NCBI GenBank assembly: GCA_016778985.1
Contig: JADHOM010000007.1
Span: forward strand, 1 to 64,000
Reading direction: 5' to 3'
DNA length: 64,000 nucleotides
Source of the DNA: Alphaproteobacteria bacterium
Lineage (GTDB): Bacteria > Pseudomonadota > Alphaproteobacteria > Puniceispirillales > UBA1172
Position numbers and translations under genes: made by a program. Positions within the stretch are counted from its first letter, which is position 1. Each line of letters opens with the position of its first letter. Below, in pieces: positions 38,772-48,943 of this stretch. The notes under the pieces are model-generated. The model was not told the DNA's origin, did no database searches, and worked only from the letters and a program-made list of their open reading frames with translations.

Positions 38772-38800
38772 AAAAAGAGCGCTGATATAGCGCTCTTTTT
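38772..38800. terminator. Strong bidirectional terminator between the PanE2-like gene and sucD
   Basis: AAAAAGAGCGCT and AGCGCTCTTTTT form a perfect 12-bp stem with a 5-nt loop. The A run and T run let it work in both directions for the two convergent transcripts. Confidence 0.95.
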
Positions 38801-38849
38801 TGTTTGAGGTGCGGAGGAACTCACCTCATTATTTGACAAAGCCTTATCT

Positions 38850-39752
38850 TTAACAATTTAACAGCGCTACCAGCGTATCCCCTAAGCTTGCAGGTGAGGG
38901 TGATACTTTGACCCCTGCTGCCTCAAGTGCTTCTATTTTGGCATCCGCGCCACCTTTGCCACCTGAGATAACGGCGCCAGCGTGACCCATTGTGCGGCCG
39001 GGCGGTGATGTTCGGCCAGCAATAAATCCAACCATAGGTTTCTTGCGGCCTTTTTTAGCTTCTGCTTTGATAAAGTCAGCGGCCTCTTCTTCGGCAGAAC
39101 CGCCAATCTCACCGATCATAATAATGGATTCGGTTTCATCATCATCGAGGAACATATCAAGTACATCAATAAACTCAGTGCCTTTGACAGGATCACCGCC
39201 AATTCCCACAGCTGTGGTTTGGCCTAGCCCTGCCATAGTGGTCTGATAGACGGCTTCATATGTTAATGTCCCTGAACGCGATAATACCCCGACTGAACCG
39301 CGGCGGAAGATACTGCTCGGCATGATGCCAATTTTGCATTCGCCGGGGGTAAGTAGGCCTGGGCAATTCGGGCCAATAAGCCGTGATGATGAGGCGTCAA
39401 GACGTTCTTTAACGCGAACCATATCAAGAACGGGAACGCCTTCGGTTATGCAAGTGATTAGCGGGATGCCAGCATCTATGGCTTCGATAATCGCATCTGC
39501 GGCGCCTGCTGGCGGGACATAGATTACCGAGGCGTTGGCGCCGGTCGCGGCTTTTGCTTCCGCTACTGAGCCAAAGATAGGGAGTTGTTTGCCGCTATCG
39601 CTGCCCCATTCTTCACCGGCTTTTTTAGGATGCGTACCAGCGACCATCTGGGTGTCGTGATAGGCTAGGGCTTGTTCAGTGTGAAATGTGCCTGTTTTTC
39701 CAGTCAGACCTTGAACAATTATCTTCGTCTCTTTGTTAATTAAAATCGCCAT
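38850..39752 (-). CDS. sucD: Succinyl-CoA ligase alpha subunit
   Basis: This 300-residue subunit carries the CoA-binding Rossmann domain ([16 protein letters not shown]) and the phosphorylated active-site His in [31 protein letters not shown] is also present. An insertion around [14 protein letters not shown] makes it slightly longer than the E. coli protein. It interconverts succinyl-CoA and succinate with nucleotide phosphorylation. It lies 10 bp after sucC and is convergent with the PanE2-like gene. It is not next to the other usual TCA-cycle genes in this window. Confidence 0.94.
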   Translation of the reverse strand: MAILINKETKIIVQGLTGKTGTFHTEQALAYHDTQMVAGTHPKKAGEEWGSDSGKQLPIFGSVAEAKAATGANASVIYVPPAGAADAIIEAIDAGIPLITCITEGVPVLDMVRVKERLDASSSRLIGPNCPGLLTPGECKIGIMPSSIFRRGSVGVLSRSGTLTYEAVYQTTMAGLGQTTAVGIGGDPVKGTEFIDVLDMFLDDDETESIIMIGEIGGSAEEEAADFIKAEAKKGRKKPMVGFIAGRTSPPGRTMGHAGAVISGGKGGADAKIEALEAAGVKVSPSPASLGDTLVALLNC

Positions 39753-39762
39753 GGTCTTGCCC

Positions 39763-40959
39763 CTAATTTCCTTTAACCGCTTTTACAATTTTTTCCGCCG
39801 CATCGTTAAGATCATCGGCGGCAATCAGATCAAGCCCGCTTGCCTCAAGAATAGCCTTGCCTTCGGCGACCTTTGTACCTTCTAGGCGCACAACCAATGG
39901 CACTGCAAGTGAGATATCCTTAGCTGCTTGGACAACGCCCTCAGCAATCACATCACATCGCATGATGCCGCCAAAGATATTGACTAAAATGCCTTTGACA
40001 TTAGGGTCTGCGGTAATGATCTTAAAGGCGGCGGTCACCTTTTCGGTGGTGGCACCGCCCCCAACGTCCAGAAAGTTAGCTGGCTCCGCACCATAAAGCT
40101 TGATGATATCCATGGTCGCCATAGCTAGGCCAGCGCCATTCACCATACAGCCAATGTCACCATCAAGAGCTATATAGGCGAGATCATATTTTGACGCTTC
40201 CAGCTCTTTGGGGTCTTCTTCGGTTATATCACGCAATTCAACAATGTCAGGATGCCGGAACAAGGCGTTGTTATCAAAAGACACTTTCGCATCTAGCACC
40301 TGAACATGGTTGGCTGCCGTGATTATTAATGGGTTAATTTCCAAAAGGCTCATATCCTTTTCAACAAAGGCTTTATAAAGCGTTTTGAAGAGCGCCATGC
40401 CCTCGTCTTTGGCTGTGCCAGTCATGCCAAGCGCGTCAGCAAGCGTTGCTGCATCATTATCCGTGCAGCCAGTGCTATGATTGATAGGCACGGTATGTAT
40501 CTTTTCCGGCGTGTCATGAGCAACGGTTTCAATGTCCATGCCGCCTTCGGTTGAGACAACAAAAGCAACCTTGCCAACCGCCCGGTCGACCAGGATAGAT
40601 AGATAGAGTTCTTTTTCAATGTCAGCGCCAGCTTCTATATAGAGCCGATTAACGGCCTTGCCGCCATCACCGGTTTGTGCGGTAACAAGTGTGTTTCCAT
40701 ACATTTCGTGGGAATTGCCTTTAGCTTCATCAGCAGAAAAGCTAACCCGAACTCCACCTTTGGCATCTGCTGACAGCTCTTTGAACTTGCCTTTACCTCT
40801 GCCGCCAGCGTGTATCTGGCTTTTTACAACCCAAACTGGGCCGGGCATAGAATCCACAGCTTGATCAATCTGATCGGCGGTTGTGATCACGGCGCCGTTA
40901 GCAACAGGGGCGCCGTAGCTCTTTAATATGGCTTTGGCTTGATACTCATGAATATTCAT
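39763..40959 (-). CDS. sucC: Succinyl-CoA ligase beta subunit
   Basis: This 398-residue subunit has the ATP-grasp domain ([14 protein letters not shown] near residues 45-60, [10 protein letters not shown] near 205) and a C-terminal domain with the [13 protein letters not shown] motif. The KGKFKE/AKGGVRV pattern is that of alphaproteobacterial succinate ligases rather than malate thiokinase MtkA. It is divergent from the GntR-Oxc gene, across a 325-bp region holding candidate GntR operators, so it might share regulation. Confidence 0.95.
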   Translation of the reverse strand: MNIHEYQAKAILKSYGAPVANGAVITTADQIDQAVDSMPGPVWVVKSQIHAGGRGKGKFKELSADAKGGVRVSFSADEAKGNSHEMYGNTLVTAQTGDGGKAVNRLYIEAGADIEKELYLSILVDRAVGKVAFVVSTEGGMDIETVAHDTPEKIHTVPINHSTGCTDNDAATLADALGMTGTAKDEGMALFKTLYKAFVEKDMSLLEINPLIITAANHVQVLDAKVSFDNNALFRHPDIVELRDITEEDPKELEASKYDLAYIALDGDIGCMVNGAGLAMATMDIIKLYGAEPANFLDVGGGATTEKVTAAFKIITADPNVKGILVNIFGGIMRCDVIAEGVVQAAKDISLAVPLVVRLEGTKVAEGKAILEASGLDLIAADDLNDAAEKIVKAVKGN

Positions 40960-41284
40960 TGTCTTCCCTTTATCTTATCGCGTCATAATGCGGTGTTTGG
41001 TGTGACCAAAAATAGCGCTGTGGTGACAGTCTGATTATTGGTACTGCTATGGTATACCAGACAATCTTTTTTTCAAGTCGGAACAGACGATAGATTAATG
41101 ATTACCCCAAATTATAATGCTAACATATTAAAATATAATACTAATACAGATTATTAAATGTCTGACTTGACGAAGTAATTCTTTGGTATATTGTATTTTT
41201 AGTGATTTGAGCACACAATATTGAATTGTTATTTTGTATTTCTGCTGAAGATTTTGGGCTAAAGGTTTTGGGGGAATATCTGAG
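40960..41284. promoter_or_regulatory. Divergent promoter region, sucC versus gntR-oxc operon
   Basis: This 325-bp AT-rich gap contains the palindrome TGGTATACCA (41050-41059) and a half-related TGGTATATTG (41184-41193). A GGGGGAA ribosome site lies about 9 nt before the GTG at 41285. No RNA gene was recognised. Confidence 0.5.
41050..41059. promoter_or_regulatory. TGGTATACCA palindrome, candidate GntR operator
   Basis: A perfect 10-bp palindrome of the form used by FCD-type GntR regulators lies between sucC and gntR-oxc. A similar site is upstream of formate dehydrogenase at 31351. Confidence 0.5.
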
Positions 41285-43951
41285 GTGAGTAAGCTTAAAC
41301 CAATCTCTAATGACTTTACGATAAAAGATCATCTTTATGGTGTTCTTCGTGATCACATTCTTGGGATTGACATCTATGGGTCAGATGATGATTTGCGCCT
41401 CGATGAGCGACAGCTAGCGGCACAGCTTGGGGTGTCGCGGACGCCGATTAGAGAAGTCCTCGCACGACTGGCTCAAGATGGGCTGGTTGAAATTATCCCG
41501 CGCAAGGGCGTCTTTATTCACCGCAAGACAATGACAGAGATACTTGAAATGGTGATCACATGGGCGGCTCTGGAAAGCATGGCGGCGCGTTTGGTTACTG
41601 AAAAAGCCAGCGATGATGATCTGCTATTGCTTCGGCGATTCGCGCAAGGCAGCATAGGCGAAAGTAATTCCATTCCGATTAGTGAATATTCAGATGCCAA
41701 TGTCACATTCCATCAAACAATTTTAGAATTATCAGGTTGTACGCTTCTGAAAACCACAACAGATCAATTATTTATGCAGATGGCGGCGATCAGACGCCGT
41801 GCCATTCATGAAGATGATCGGGCGGTTAAATCGGTTTCTGATCACCTGCAAATAATTGAAGCGTTAGAGGCCAGAGATGCTGACCTTGCGGCGACGTTAG
41901 TCCGTGAGCATACCATGCGTCTGCATGATCATATTAAATTACGCTGGACAGTCTTTTCTAATGGCGATGATGGCTCAGACGAAGCTAATGCTGATGCCAG
42001 TTCCAGTTCCAGTTCTGATAAAGCTATCCCTGAAATGACCTTTGATAGCGATCAGGATAAAATTGTCAGTGATATTGGTGCGGTATCGGCCAACCATAAT
42101 AACGCCCAGGCTTACCCACGGGCCACCATTGAGGCCGCATCTCACCCACAGTCTTTTTCTAAACCACAAACTATGACACCAAATGATAAAAAAGAGGAGC
42201 CTTCTATGTCTGATCAGGCGATTACTGAACAGGATACCGATGTAGCACATTTGACAGATGGATTTCATCTTGTTGTTGATGCTTTAAAACTTAATGATAT
42301 CAACACTATATACAATGTCCCTGGAATACCAATTACTGATCTTGGGCGGATTGCACAGGCTGAGGGCATGCGCGTTATCTCATTTCGTCATGAACAGCAT
42401 GCCGGTTACGCTGCGTCTATCGCGGGTTATTTAACCAAAAAGCCTGGGGTGGCGCTTACCGTGTCGGCGCCGGGGTTTCTCAATGGTCTAACGGCATTGG
42501 CTAATGCCACAACAAATTGTTTTCCTATGATTTTGATCAGCGGTTCATCAGAACGGGAGATTGTTGATCTTCAGCAAGGTGATTATGAGGAAATGGATCA
42601 GCTTGCTATTGCCAAGCCATTATGTAAGGCGGCGTTCCGTGTCTTGCATGCAGAAGATATTGGTATTGGCATAGCAAGAGCCATAAGAGCGGCATGTTCG
42701 GGCCGTCCAGGCGGCGTATATTTAGACCTTCCGGCGCAACTGTTCTCACAAGTTATGGATGCCGGGAAGGGCAAAGCATCGTTGGTCAAAGTTATTGATC
42801 CAGCCCCCGCACAATTGCCTGCGCCAGAAGCGATCAACCGTGCGATAGACGTCTTAAAAAGCGCGAAAAAGCCGTTAATGATTATTGGTAAAGGCGCCGC
42901 TTATGCTCAAGAAGATGAGCTGATTAAAACTTTTGTTGAAAACAGCGGCATGCCATATCTGCCAATGAGTATGGCAAAGGGGCTACTGCCTGATGATCAT
43001 CCGCAATCGGCGGCAGCAGCGCGGTCACTGGTTCTGAAAGAAGCTGATGTTGTTATGCTGGTCGGAGCACGGCTTAACTGGTTATTATCTCATGGTAAGG
43101 GCAAAACATGGGGTGAACCGGGGGCAAAAACCTTTATCCATATAGATATTGAACCACGTGAAATGGACAGCAATGTTGAAATTGCCGCGCCGCTTGTTGG
43201 TGATATCGGCTCTTGCCTGCGCTTGATGAATGATGCGCTGGGATCAAAATGGCAGAAGCCACCGGCTGACTGGATTGATGCTATTAATGAAAAGAAATCG
43301 GTCAATCTGGAAAAAATGGCATCTAAGTTGATGAGCAATGCGGTGCCGATGGATTATCATGGTGCGCTAGGTTCTTTGCGTCAGGTGGTTAAGGATAATC
43401 CTGATGTTATTCTGGTCAATGAAGGCGCCAACACGCTTGATTTTGCGCGCAGCATTATTGATATCTATAAACCGCGCCATCGGGTTGATGTCGGTACATG
43501 GGGGATCATGGGTATTGGTCAAGGGGCGTCAGTTGCGGCGGCTATTGAAACTGGCAAGCAGGTTCTGGCGATCGAAGGTGATAGTGCATTTGGTTTCTCA
43601 GGCATGGAGATTGAAACGATTTGCCGATACAACCTGCCGGTCTGTATTGTTGTCTTTAATAATAACGGGATTTACCGAGGCACGGATAAAAACCCAACAG
43701 GTGGTGATGATGTTGCCCCAACCGTTTTCGTTAAAGATTCGCGTTATGACATGATGATGCAAGCCTTTGGCGGTGTGGGCGTTTATGCAACTAATACGGA
43801 TGAGCTTGGCCGTGCGGTGAGAGAGGCCTTGGCATCAGGCAAGCCAACCCTTGTTAATGCCATTATTGATGAGGGTGCAGGTACCGAAAGCGGCCGCATT
43901 GGCAATCTCAATCCGCAAAGTATTGTGATGCAGAATAAGGCAAAATCCTAA
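41285..43951 (+). CDS. oxc: GntR (FCD) regulator fused in frame to oxalyl-CoA decarboxylase
   Basis: A single 888-codon frame joins two proteins. Residues 10-75 are a GntR winged helix ([19 protein letters not shown]) and 85-225 an FCD ligand-binding domain. Residues 226-307 are a low-complexity acidic/Ser-rich linker including six Ser. Residues 308-888 are a full oxalyl-CoA decarboxylase: TPP-activating Glu in [29 protein letters not shown], and TPP/Mg site [13 protein letters not shown]...NNNGIYRG. Oxc converts oxalyl-CoA to formyl-CoA and CO2. Within the linker, GAGGAG precedes an in-frame ATG at 42206 that begins a normal-length (581-residue) Oxc, so free Oxc may also be made. The GntR start is a GTG. 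It is first in the frc-fhs operon. Confidence 0.93.
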   Translation: MSKLKPISNDFTIKDHLYGVLRDHILGIDIYGSDDDLRLDERQLAAQLGVSRTPIREVLARLAQDGLVEIIPRKGVFIHRKTMTEILEMVITWAALESMAARLVTEKASDDDLLLLRRFAQGSIGESNSIPISEYSDANVTFHQTILELSGCTLLKTTTDQLFMQMAAIRRRAIHEDDRAVKSVSDHLQIIEALEARDADLAATLVREHTMRLHDHIKLRWTVFSNGDDGSDEANADASSSSSSDKAIPEMTFDSDQDKIVSDIGAVSANHNNAQAYPRATIEAASHPQSFSKPQTMTPNDKKEEPSMSDQAITEQDTDVAHLTDGFHLVVDALKLNDINTIYNVPGIPITDLGRIAQAEGMRVISFRHEQHAGYAASIAGYLTKKPGVALTVSAPGFLNGLTALANATTNCFPMILISGSSEREIVDLQQGDYEEMDQLAIAKPLCKAAFRVLHAEDIGIGIARAIRAACSGRPGGVYLDLPAQLFSQVMDAGKGKASLVKVIDPAPAQLPAPEAINRAIDVLKSAKKPLMIIGKGAAYAQEDELIKTFVENSGMPYLPMSMAKGLLPDDHPQSAAAARSLVLKEADVVMLVGARLNWLLSHGKGKTWGEPGAKTFIHIDIEPREMDSNVEIAAPLVGDIGSCLRLMNDALGSKWQKPPADWIDAINEKKSVNLEKMASKLMSNAVPMDYHGALGSLRQVVKDNPDVILVNEGANTLDFARSIIDIYKPRHRVDVGTWGIMGIGQGASVAAAIETGKQVLAIEGDSAFGFSGMEIETICRYNLPVCIVVFNNNGIYRGTDKNPTGGDDVAPTVFVKDSRYDMMMQAFGGVGVYATNTDELGRAVREALASGKPTLVNAIIDEGAGTESGRIGNLNPQSIVMQNKAKS
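42194..42199 (+). promoter_or_regulatory. Internal ribosome binding site for stand-alone Oxc
   Basis: GAGGAG lies 6 nt before the in-frame ATG at 42206 inside the GntR-Oxc reading frame. It is as good as other ribosome sites in the window, so the fusion and free Oxc could both be produced. Confidence 0.7.
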
Positions 43952-44035
43952 GCGGATTAGAGCCAGATTGATAGATAATTGTGATGACCAGAATGGTTAA
44001 CAGCCTAATGGTTAATAGAATGGATGGTAAGTAAA

Positions 44036-45298
44036 ATGATGAAAGCATTAGAAGGAATAAAAGTTCTCGACTTTACCCATGTGCAGTCAGGGCCAACTTG
44101 CACGCAGATACTGGGCTGGTTTGGCGCTGATGTGATCAAGGTGGAGCGTCCTGGTGTCGGTGATGCAACGCGAAAACAGCTTGTTGATAAGCTGGGTGCA
44201 GACAGTCTTTATTTTACCATGCTCAATCATAATAAACGGTCTATTGAGTTGAACTCAAAGAACGAGACTGGCAAAGAAGTGCTAACAAGACTGATCCAAG
44301 AATGTGATGTCTTGGTTGAAAACTTTGCCCCCGGTGCGTTGGACAGAATGGGCTTTGGCTGGGATCGCGTTCATGAGATTAATCCGCGTATTATCATGGC
44401 GTCAATCAAGGGTTTTGGACCAGGTAAATACGCTGATTGTAAGGTTTATGAGAATGTCGCGCAATGTGCTGGTGGCTCTGCCTCAACCACCGGTTTTCTG
44501 GATGGCCCGCCATTGGTAACAGGGGCGCAAATCGGCGATTCAGGCACCGGACTGCATCTTTGTCTTGGTATTGTCACGGCGCTTTTCCAGCGTGAAAAGA
44601 CAGGTCTTGGTCAGCGTGTGAGTGTTGCTATGCAAGATGCTGTGCTTAATTTGGCGCGGGTGAAAATGCGTGATCAACAACGTCTTGATGCTGGGCCTCT
44701 TAAAGAATATTCGCAATTTGGTGAGGGCATCCCATTTGGTGAGGCAACGCCGCGCGCGGGTAATGATTCGGGTGGTGGTCAGCCTGGCCGTATTTTAAAA
44801 TGTAAGGGCTGGGAGACCGATCCTAATGCCTATACGTATTTTATCATTCAAGCGGCTGTGTGGGAAAAAGTATGTGATCTGATTGGTGAGCCTGATTGGA
44901 AAACCGCGGAAGGCTTTGCGACGCCGCCTGAACGTCTCGATAAACTGAACCAGATTTTTGAGCGTATTGAAACTTGGACAATGACTAAATCAAAGTTTGA
45001 AGTGATGGATTTATGTAATCCGCTTGATATTCCTGTTGGACCTATTCTGTCGATGAAAGAAATTGCCGAAGACAACGGGCTATATGAAACAGGGACATTG
45101 GTGAAAGTCGATCATCCTGAACGTGGAGAGTATATTTCTGTTGGCTGCCCAATTAAACTATCGGCAAGTCCTGTTGAGGTATCAAGGTCACCGTTGTTAG
45201 GGGAACATACGTTAGAAATATTAAAAGATGTTTTGCATTATGATGATAATGAGGTTGAGAATATTGTGTCATCAGGTGCTGTTGGCGAAGCCAAATAA
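44036..45298 (+). CDS. frc: Formyl-CoA:oxalate CoA-transferase
   Basis: This class III CoA-transferase moves CoA from formyl-CoA to oxalate, giving oxalyl-CoA for Oxc and releasing formate. About 420 residues, as in E. coli Frc. The N-terminus [20 protein letters not shown] and [18 protein letters not shown] are close to known Frc proteins. The catalytic Asp is in [19 protein letters not shown], and the Gly-rich active-site loop [10 protein letters not shown] is present, which separates Frc from carnitine CoA-transferases. Three in-frame ATGs (44024, 44036, 44039) are possible. It lies about 85 bp after oxc. Confidence 0.94.
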   Translation: MMKALEGIKVLDFTHVQSGPTCTQILGWFGADVIKVERPGVGDATRKQLVDKLGADSLYFTMLNHNKRSIELNSKNETGKEVLTRLIQECDVLVENFAPGALDRMGFGWDRVHEINPRIIMASIKGFGPGKYADCKVYENVAQCAGGSASTTGFLDGPPLVTGAQIGDSGTGLHLCLGIVTALFQREKTGLGQRVSVAMQDAVLNLARVKMRDQQRLDAGPLKEYSQFGEGIPFGEATPRAGNDSGGGQPGRILKCKGWETDPNAYTYFIIQAAVWEKVCDLIGEPDWKTAEGFATPPERLDKLNQIFERIETWTMTKSKFEVMDLCNPLDIPVGPILSMKEIAEDNGLYETGTLVKVDHPERGEYISVGCPIKLSASPVEVSRSPLLGEHTLEILKDVLHYDDNEVENIVSSGAVGEAK

Positions 45299-45325
45299 CC
45301 TGCTGATCAAAAGGGGATAATAATA

Positions 45326-46240
45326 ATGCGTATCGTATTACACGGACAACAAGCCTTTGGCGAAGCGGTATTAAATAAACTGCTGGAAAGAGGCGAAGAT
45401 GTGGTTGCTGTTTGTTGTGCTCCAACGAAAGAAGGCAAGCCCGAAGACCCGCTAGCTCTCTTAGCCAAGGATAAAGGCATCCCGCTGCATCAGCCAGATT
45501 CATGGAAAACACCAGAAGCGCTTGAATTAATGCAGTCTTTCAAATCTGATGTTTGTTTAATGGCATATGTGTTGAAGTTTGTCCCTGAGGCGGTGCGCGA
45601 TGCGCCGACTTACGGCACCTTTCAATATCATCCATCGCTTTGTCCTCAGCATCGTGGCCCATCATCTATCAATTGGCCGATTGCAATGGGTAAAACCCAT
45701 ACTGGATTGACTATTTTCTGGCCAGATGACGGCCTTGATGAAGGGCCTATTATGCTACAGAAAACATGTCCTATTGGCCCTGATGAAACGCTGGGTGATA
45801 TTTATTTCAAAAAGCTGTTCCCGATGGGCGTGGATGCGATGATGGAAGGCCTTGATATGGTTAGGGCCGGTGTCATTATTAAGCATGATCAGCGGCTTGA
45901 AGATGGCACCTATGAAGGTTGGTTCAATAAGGATTGCGCCAAGCTCGATTGGACAAAACCGGTTGCCGAAACCTATAACACAATCCGTGCTGCCAATCCG
46001 GCGCCGGGTGCGTGGACAACACTGAATGGTGCTGAGGTAAAAATTTACGACGCTGCTAGAATGGATGGTGATGGCACTCCCGGTGAGATTATAGACATCA
46101 CAGAAGAGGGGGTGATCGTCCAATGTAATGGTGGGCGTATTCTGATAAAACGTGTTCGACCCGAAGGAAGTGGTAAAATTCCAGCTTCGGAATGGGCATC
46201 AATGGTCTCTCTTCAAAATGGTGCAACTCTTGGTCAATAA
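45326..46240 (+). CDS. Formyltransferase resembling the hydrolase domain of 10-formyl-THF dehydrogenase
   Basis: This 304-residue protein matches the N-terminal hydrolase domain of ALDH1L1-type 10-formyl-THF dehydrogenase. The catalytic His is in YHPSLCPQHRGPSSINW and the catalytic Asp in FWPDDGLDEGPI, followed by a C-terminal Fmt-like barrel. The carrier-protein and aldehyde-dehydrogenase domains are absent. In that family the isolated domain hydrolyses 10-formyl-THF to THF and formate. Lying between frc and fhs, it could balance formyl-THF and formate. Direct use of formyl-CoA would be new and is only a guess. AAGGGG precedes the ATG. Confidence 0.8.
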   Translation: MRIVLHGQQAFGEAVLNKLLERGEDVVAVCCAPTKEGKPEDPLALLAKDKGIPLHQPDSWKTPEALELMQSFKSDVCLMAYVLKFVPEAVRDAPTYGTFQYHPSLCPQHRGPSSINWPIAMGKTHTGLTIFWPDDGLDEGPIMLQKTCPIGPDETLGDIYFKKLFPMGVDAMMEGLDMVRAGVIIKHDQRLEDGTYEGWFNKDCAKLDWTKPVAETYNTIRAANPAPGAWTTLNGAEVKIYDAARMDGDGTPGEIIDITEEGVIVQCNGGRILIKRVRPEGSGKIPASEWASMVSLQNGATLGQ

Positions 46241-46264
46241 TTATGCAATGAATAGGAAACTACT

Positions 46265-47941
46265 GTGAGCTACAAATCTGATATCGAAATCGCCCGCGAA
46301 GCTAAAAAGAAACCAATCCAAGAAATTGGTGAGAAGCTTGGCATCCCTTATGAACATCTGTTGCCTTTCGGTCATGATAAGGCAAAGGTCTCTGAAAACT
46401 TTATCAAAAGCCTTGATGATCGTGAAAATGGTAAGCTGATTCTGGTGACGGCTATTAACCCAACGCCTGCGGGTGAGGGTAAAACCACGACCACTGTTGG
46501 GCTTGGTGATGGGCTTAATAGGGTCGGCAAAAAAGCCGCCATTTGTATTCGTGAAGCGTCGCTTGGGCCTTGCTTTGGCATGAAGGGTGGCGCCGCAGGT
46601 GGCGGGTATTCTCAGGTTGTGCCAATGGAAGAAATGAATCTGCATTTTACAGGTGATTTTCATGCCATTACATCAGCCCATAACTTGCTGGCGGCATTGA
46701 TTGATAACCATATTTACTGGGGCAATGAGCAGGGTATTGATGTCCGGCGTGTCGCTTTCCGACGTGTCCTTGATATGAATGATCGGGCTTTGCGCCAGAT
46801 TAATTGTAGCCTTGGCGGTGTTGCCAACGGCTTCCCGCGTGAAGCTGGCTTTGATATCACCGTTGCATCAGAAGTCATGGCTATTCTCTGCCTAGCGAAT
46901 GATCTGGCTGATCTTGAACGCCGTCTGGGTGATATTATTGTTGCCTATCGCCGTGACCGAAGCCCTGTTTTCTGCCGTGACATTAAGGCTGATGGTGCGA
47001 TGACGGTTCTATTGCAACAAGCTATGCAGCCTAATCTGGTGCAGACTTTGGAAAATAATCCGGCTTTTGTACATGGTGGCCCTTTTGCTAATATTGCGCA
47101 TGGCTGTAATTCGGTTATCGCAACCAAAACAGCGCTTAAACTCGCTGACTATGTTGTGACAGAAGCAGGATTTGGTGCTGACCTTGGGGCGGAAAAGTTC
47201 CTTGATATTAAATGTCGGCAAGCTGGATTGAAGCCAGATGCGGCCGTTATCGTAGCGACGGTTCGGGCCATGAAAATGAACGGCGGCGTCGCCAAGGCGG
47301 ATCTGGGTGAGGAAAATGTTGAAGCGGTGAATGCCGGTTGTCCTAATCTTGGGCGGCATATGGAAAACATTGGTAAGTTTGGTGTTCCTGCGGTTGTTGC
47401 TATCAACCATTTTTACAGTGATACCGATGCTGAGATCGCCGCCCTGCAAGATTTTGTTGAAAGTCAGGGTGGTCAGGCTATTGTTTGTCGGCACTGGGCG
47501 GATGGAAGCGCCGGTACAGAAGAACTGGCAAATACCGTTGTCAAAATGATTGAGACAACGCCGTCACAATATAAACCGCTTTATCCGATTGAAATGAGCT
47601 TGTTTGAGAAAATCGAAACGATTGCCAAAGAAATCTATCGTGCCAATGAAGTCGTTGCTGATCAAAAGCTGCTTGATCAGCTCAAATCTTGGGAAGAGCA
47701 AGGCTACGGCAAATTGCCTGTATGTATGGCAAAAACTCAATACAGTTTCACAACAGACCCGAATAAGCGAGGAGCACCGACTGGTCATAGTCTGCCCATT
47801 CGTGAGGTCAGATTATCCGCAGGCGCAGGCTTTGTTGTGGTAGTCTGTGGTGAGATTATGACAATGCCTGGTCTGCCTAGAGTGCCAGCAGCAGAAAGTA
47901 TCCATATTAATAATGATGGTCTGATTGAAGGATTATTCTAA
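46265..47941 (+). CDS. fhs: Formate-tetrahydrofolate ligase
   Basis: This enzyme makes 10-formyl-THF from formate, THF and ATP, feeding C1 units to biosynthesis. 558 residues, the usual size. The P-loop is [16 protein letters not shown], and the family signature [24 protein letters not shown] follows. The start is a GTG, with AGGAA upstream. It is 24 bp after the formyltransferase and 15 bp before the universal stress protein. It converts formate released by Frc into the folate pool. Confidence 0.97.
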   Translation: MSYKSDIEIAREAKKKPIQEIGEKLGIPYEHLLPFGHDKAKVSENFIKSLDDRENGKLILVTAINPTPAGEGKTTTTVGLGDGLNRVGKKAAICIREASLGPCFGMKGGAAGGGYSQVVPMEEMNLHFTGDFHAITSAHNLLAALIDNHIYWGNEQGIDVRRVAFRRVLDMNDRALRQINCSLGGVANGFPREAGFDITVASEVMAILCLANDLADLERRLGDIIVAYRRDRSPVFCRDIKADGAMTVLLQQAMQPNLVQTLENNPAFVHGGPFANIAHGCNSVIATKTALKLADYVVTEAGFGADLGAEKFLDIKCRQAGLKPDAAVIVATVRAMKMNGGVAKADLGEENVEAVNAGCPNLGRHMENIGKFGVPAVVAINHFYSDTDAEIAALQDFVESQGGQAIVCRHWADGSAGTEELANTVVKMIETTPSQYKPLYPIEMSLFEKIETIAKEIYRANEVVADQKLLDQLKSWEEQGYGKLPVCMAKTQYSFTTDPNKRGAPTGHSLPIREVRLSAGAGFVVVVCGEIMTMPGLPRVPAAESIHINNDGLIEGLF

Positions 47942-47956
47942 AAACCGGAGGCGGCA

Positions 47957-48811
47957 ATGATAAATAGGGTAGTTGTTCCTGTTAGAGATGATGGCAACGC
48001 AGAATGTGTTTTGCGTCACGCTATATCTCTGGCCAAAAATGTCAACGCCCATATTATTGTAACGCATTGCCGCCTGCGACCTGAAGACATGCTACCTTTT
48101 GGCGTTCCTATGTCGCGTGACATGAAGAAGCAAATTATGACGCAATCAGCATCTGTGCTTAATTTAGCTGAAACAGTCATGCGCCAAGAGGTTGAGGCAA
48201 TTTGTGCCTCTGCTGGCGTTCAAATGTCAGATAAGCCTATCCCTCATGCCGTTACCGCGCAGTTTATTGAAGCCGAAGGCAGACAAGTTGACGTGGTGCG
48301 GCGGCATGGCCGTCTTGCTGATATTGTGGTTGTAGCAAAACCAGAGATTGATCGTAATTTGGGCACAAATACGCTCAAAGCAGCTCTCTTTCATACTGGC
48401 AGACCTGTTTATATGTGTGATGGCTCAATGCCAGATGAAGTTAAGGGGTTTGATCAGATCGCCTTATGCTGGGATGGCTCTATAGAGGCCACTCGTGCTG
48501 TTGCGCAATCATTATGGCTAATGAAAATTGCTAAGAAAGTGAATATCTTAACGGTCGAGGCAGAGCATGTTCAGATCCGTCCAGAAGAGCTTCAATTATA
48601 TCTCAGCGAGCATGACATCAATTCTGATATTATTATGGTTAAGTCGTCTGGTTCAACTGGCGCGTCCTTAATGAAAGTAAGTGAAGCATGTGGTGCTGAG
48701 ATAATTATTTTAGGTGCCTATGGTAATAATCAGTATTTTGAGAGAGTATTAGGAGGAGTGACTCAACATTTTGTTGATCATGCATCACGACCTTTGGTCT
48801 TGGTGCACTAG
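47957..48811 (+). CDS. Universal stress protein, tandem UspA-like
   Basis: This 284-residue protein has two UspA-type alpha/beta halves. The second ends in the ATP-binding pattern LGAYGNNQYFERVLGGVTQH followed by RPLVLVH. The first half is more diverged and lacks a clear nucleotide loop. Such proteins bind nucleotides and often accompany transporters or central metabolic enzymes. CGGAGG precedes the ATG. It closes the oxc-fhs operon before the TTT transporter promoter. Confidence 0.85.
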   Translation: MINRVVVPVRDDGNAECVLRHAISLAKNVNAHIIVTHCRLRPEDMLPFGVPMSRDMKKQIMTQSASVLNLAETVMRQEVEAICASAGVQMSDKPIPHAVTAQFIEAEGRQVDVVRRHGRLADIVVVAKPEIDRNLGTNTLKAALFHTGRPVYMCDGSMPDEVKGFDQIALCWDGSIEATRAVAQSLWLMKIAKKVNILTVEAEHVQIRPEELQLYLSEHDINSDIIMVKSSGSTGASLMKVSEACGAEIIILGAYGNNQYFERVLGGVTQHFVDHASRPLVLVH

Positions 48812-48832
48812 TGAGTATGATAATTAAGTAAA

Positions 48833-48868
48833 TTGTAAAAATTTACATTTATCATATTATCACTTTTT
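48833..48868. promoter_or_regulatory. Shared palindromic promoter element, copy B (tctC)
   Basis: TTGTAAAA-ATTTACA with a tail ending TTATCACTTTTT closely matches copy A at 37561-37597. It lies about 110 bp before tctC and suggests common control of the transporter and the PanE2-like enzyme. Confidence 0.75.
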
Positions 48869-48943
48869 ATAATTCTGAATGATGGTATCAACTGTCAAAC
48901 AGTCTAAATAATAAGACGTCAATAGCTCTATGAGGAGGATGAA

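Noticed and set aside
38850-40959. Malate thiokinase (MtkAB) instead of SucCD
   Set aside because: The beta subunit has the KGKFKE/AKGGVRV pattern of succinate ligases, and no serine-cycle genes are adjacent.
45755-46123. Long minus-strand ORF opposite the formyltransferase
   Set aside because: It is a shadow of the plus-strand gene, with no motif and no ribosome site. The same applies to other long antisense ORFs such as 4599-4937, 7659-8045 and 27970-28416.
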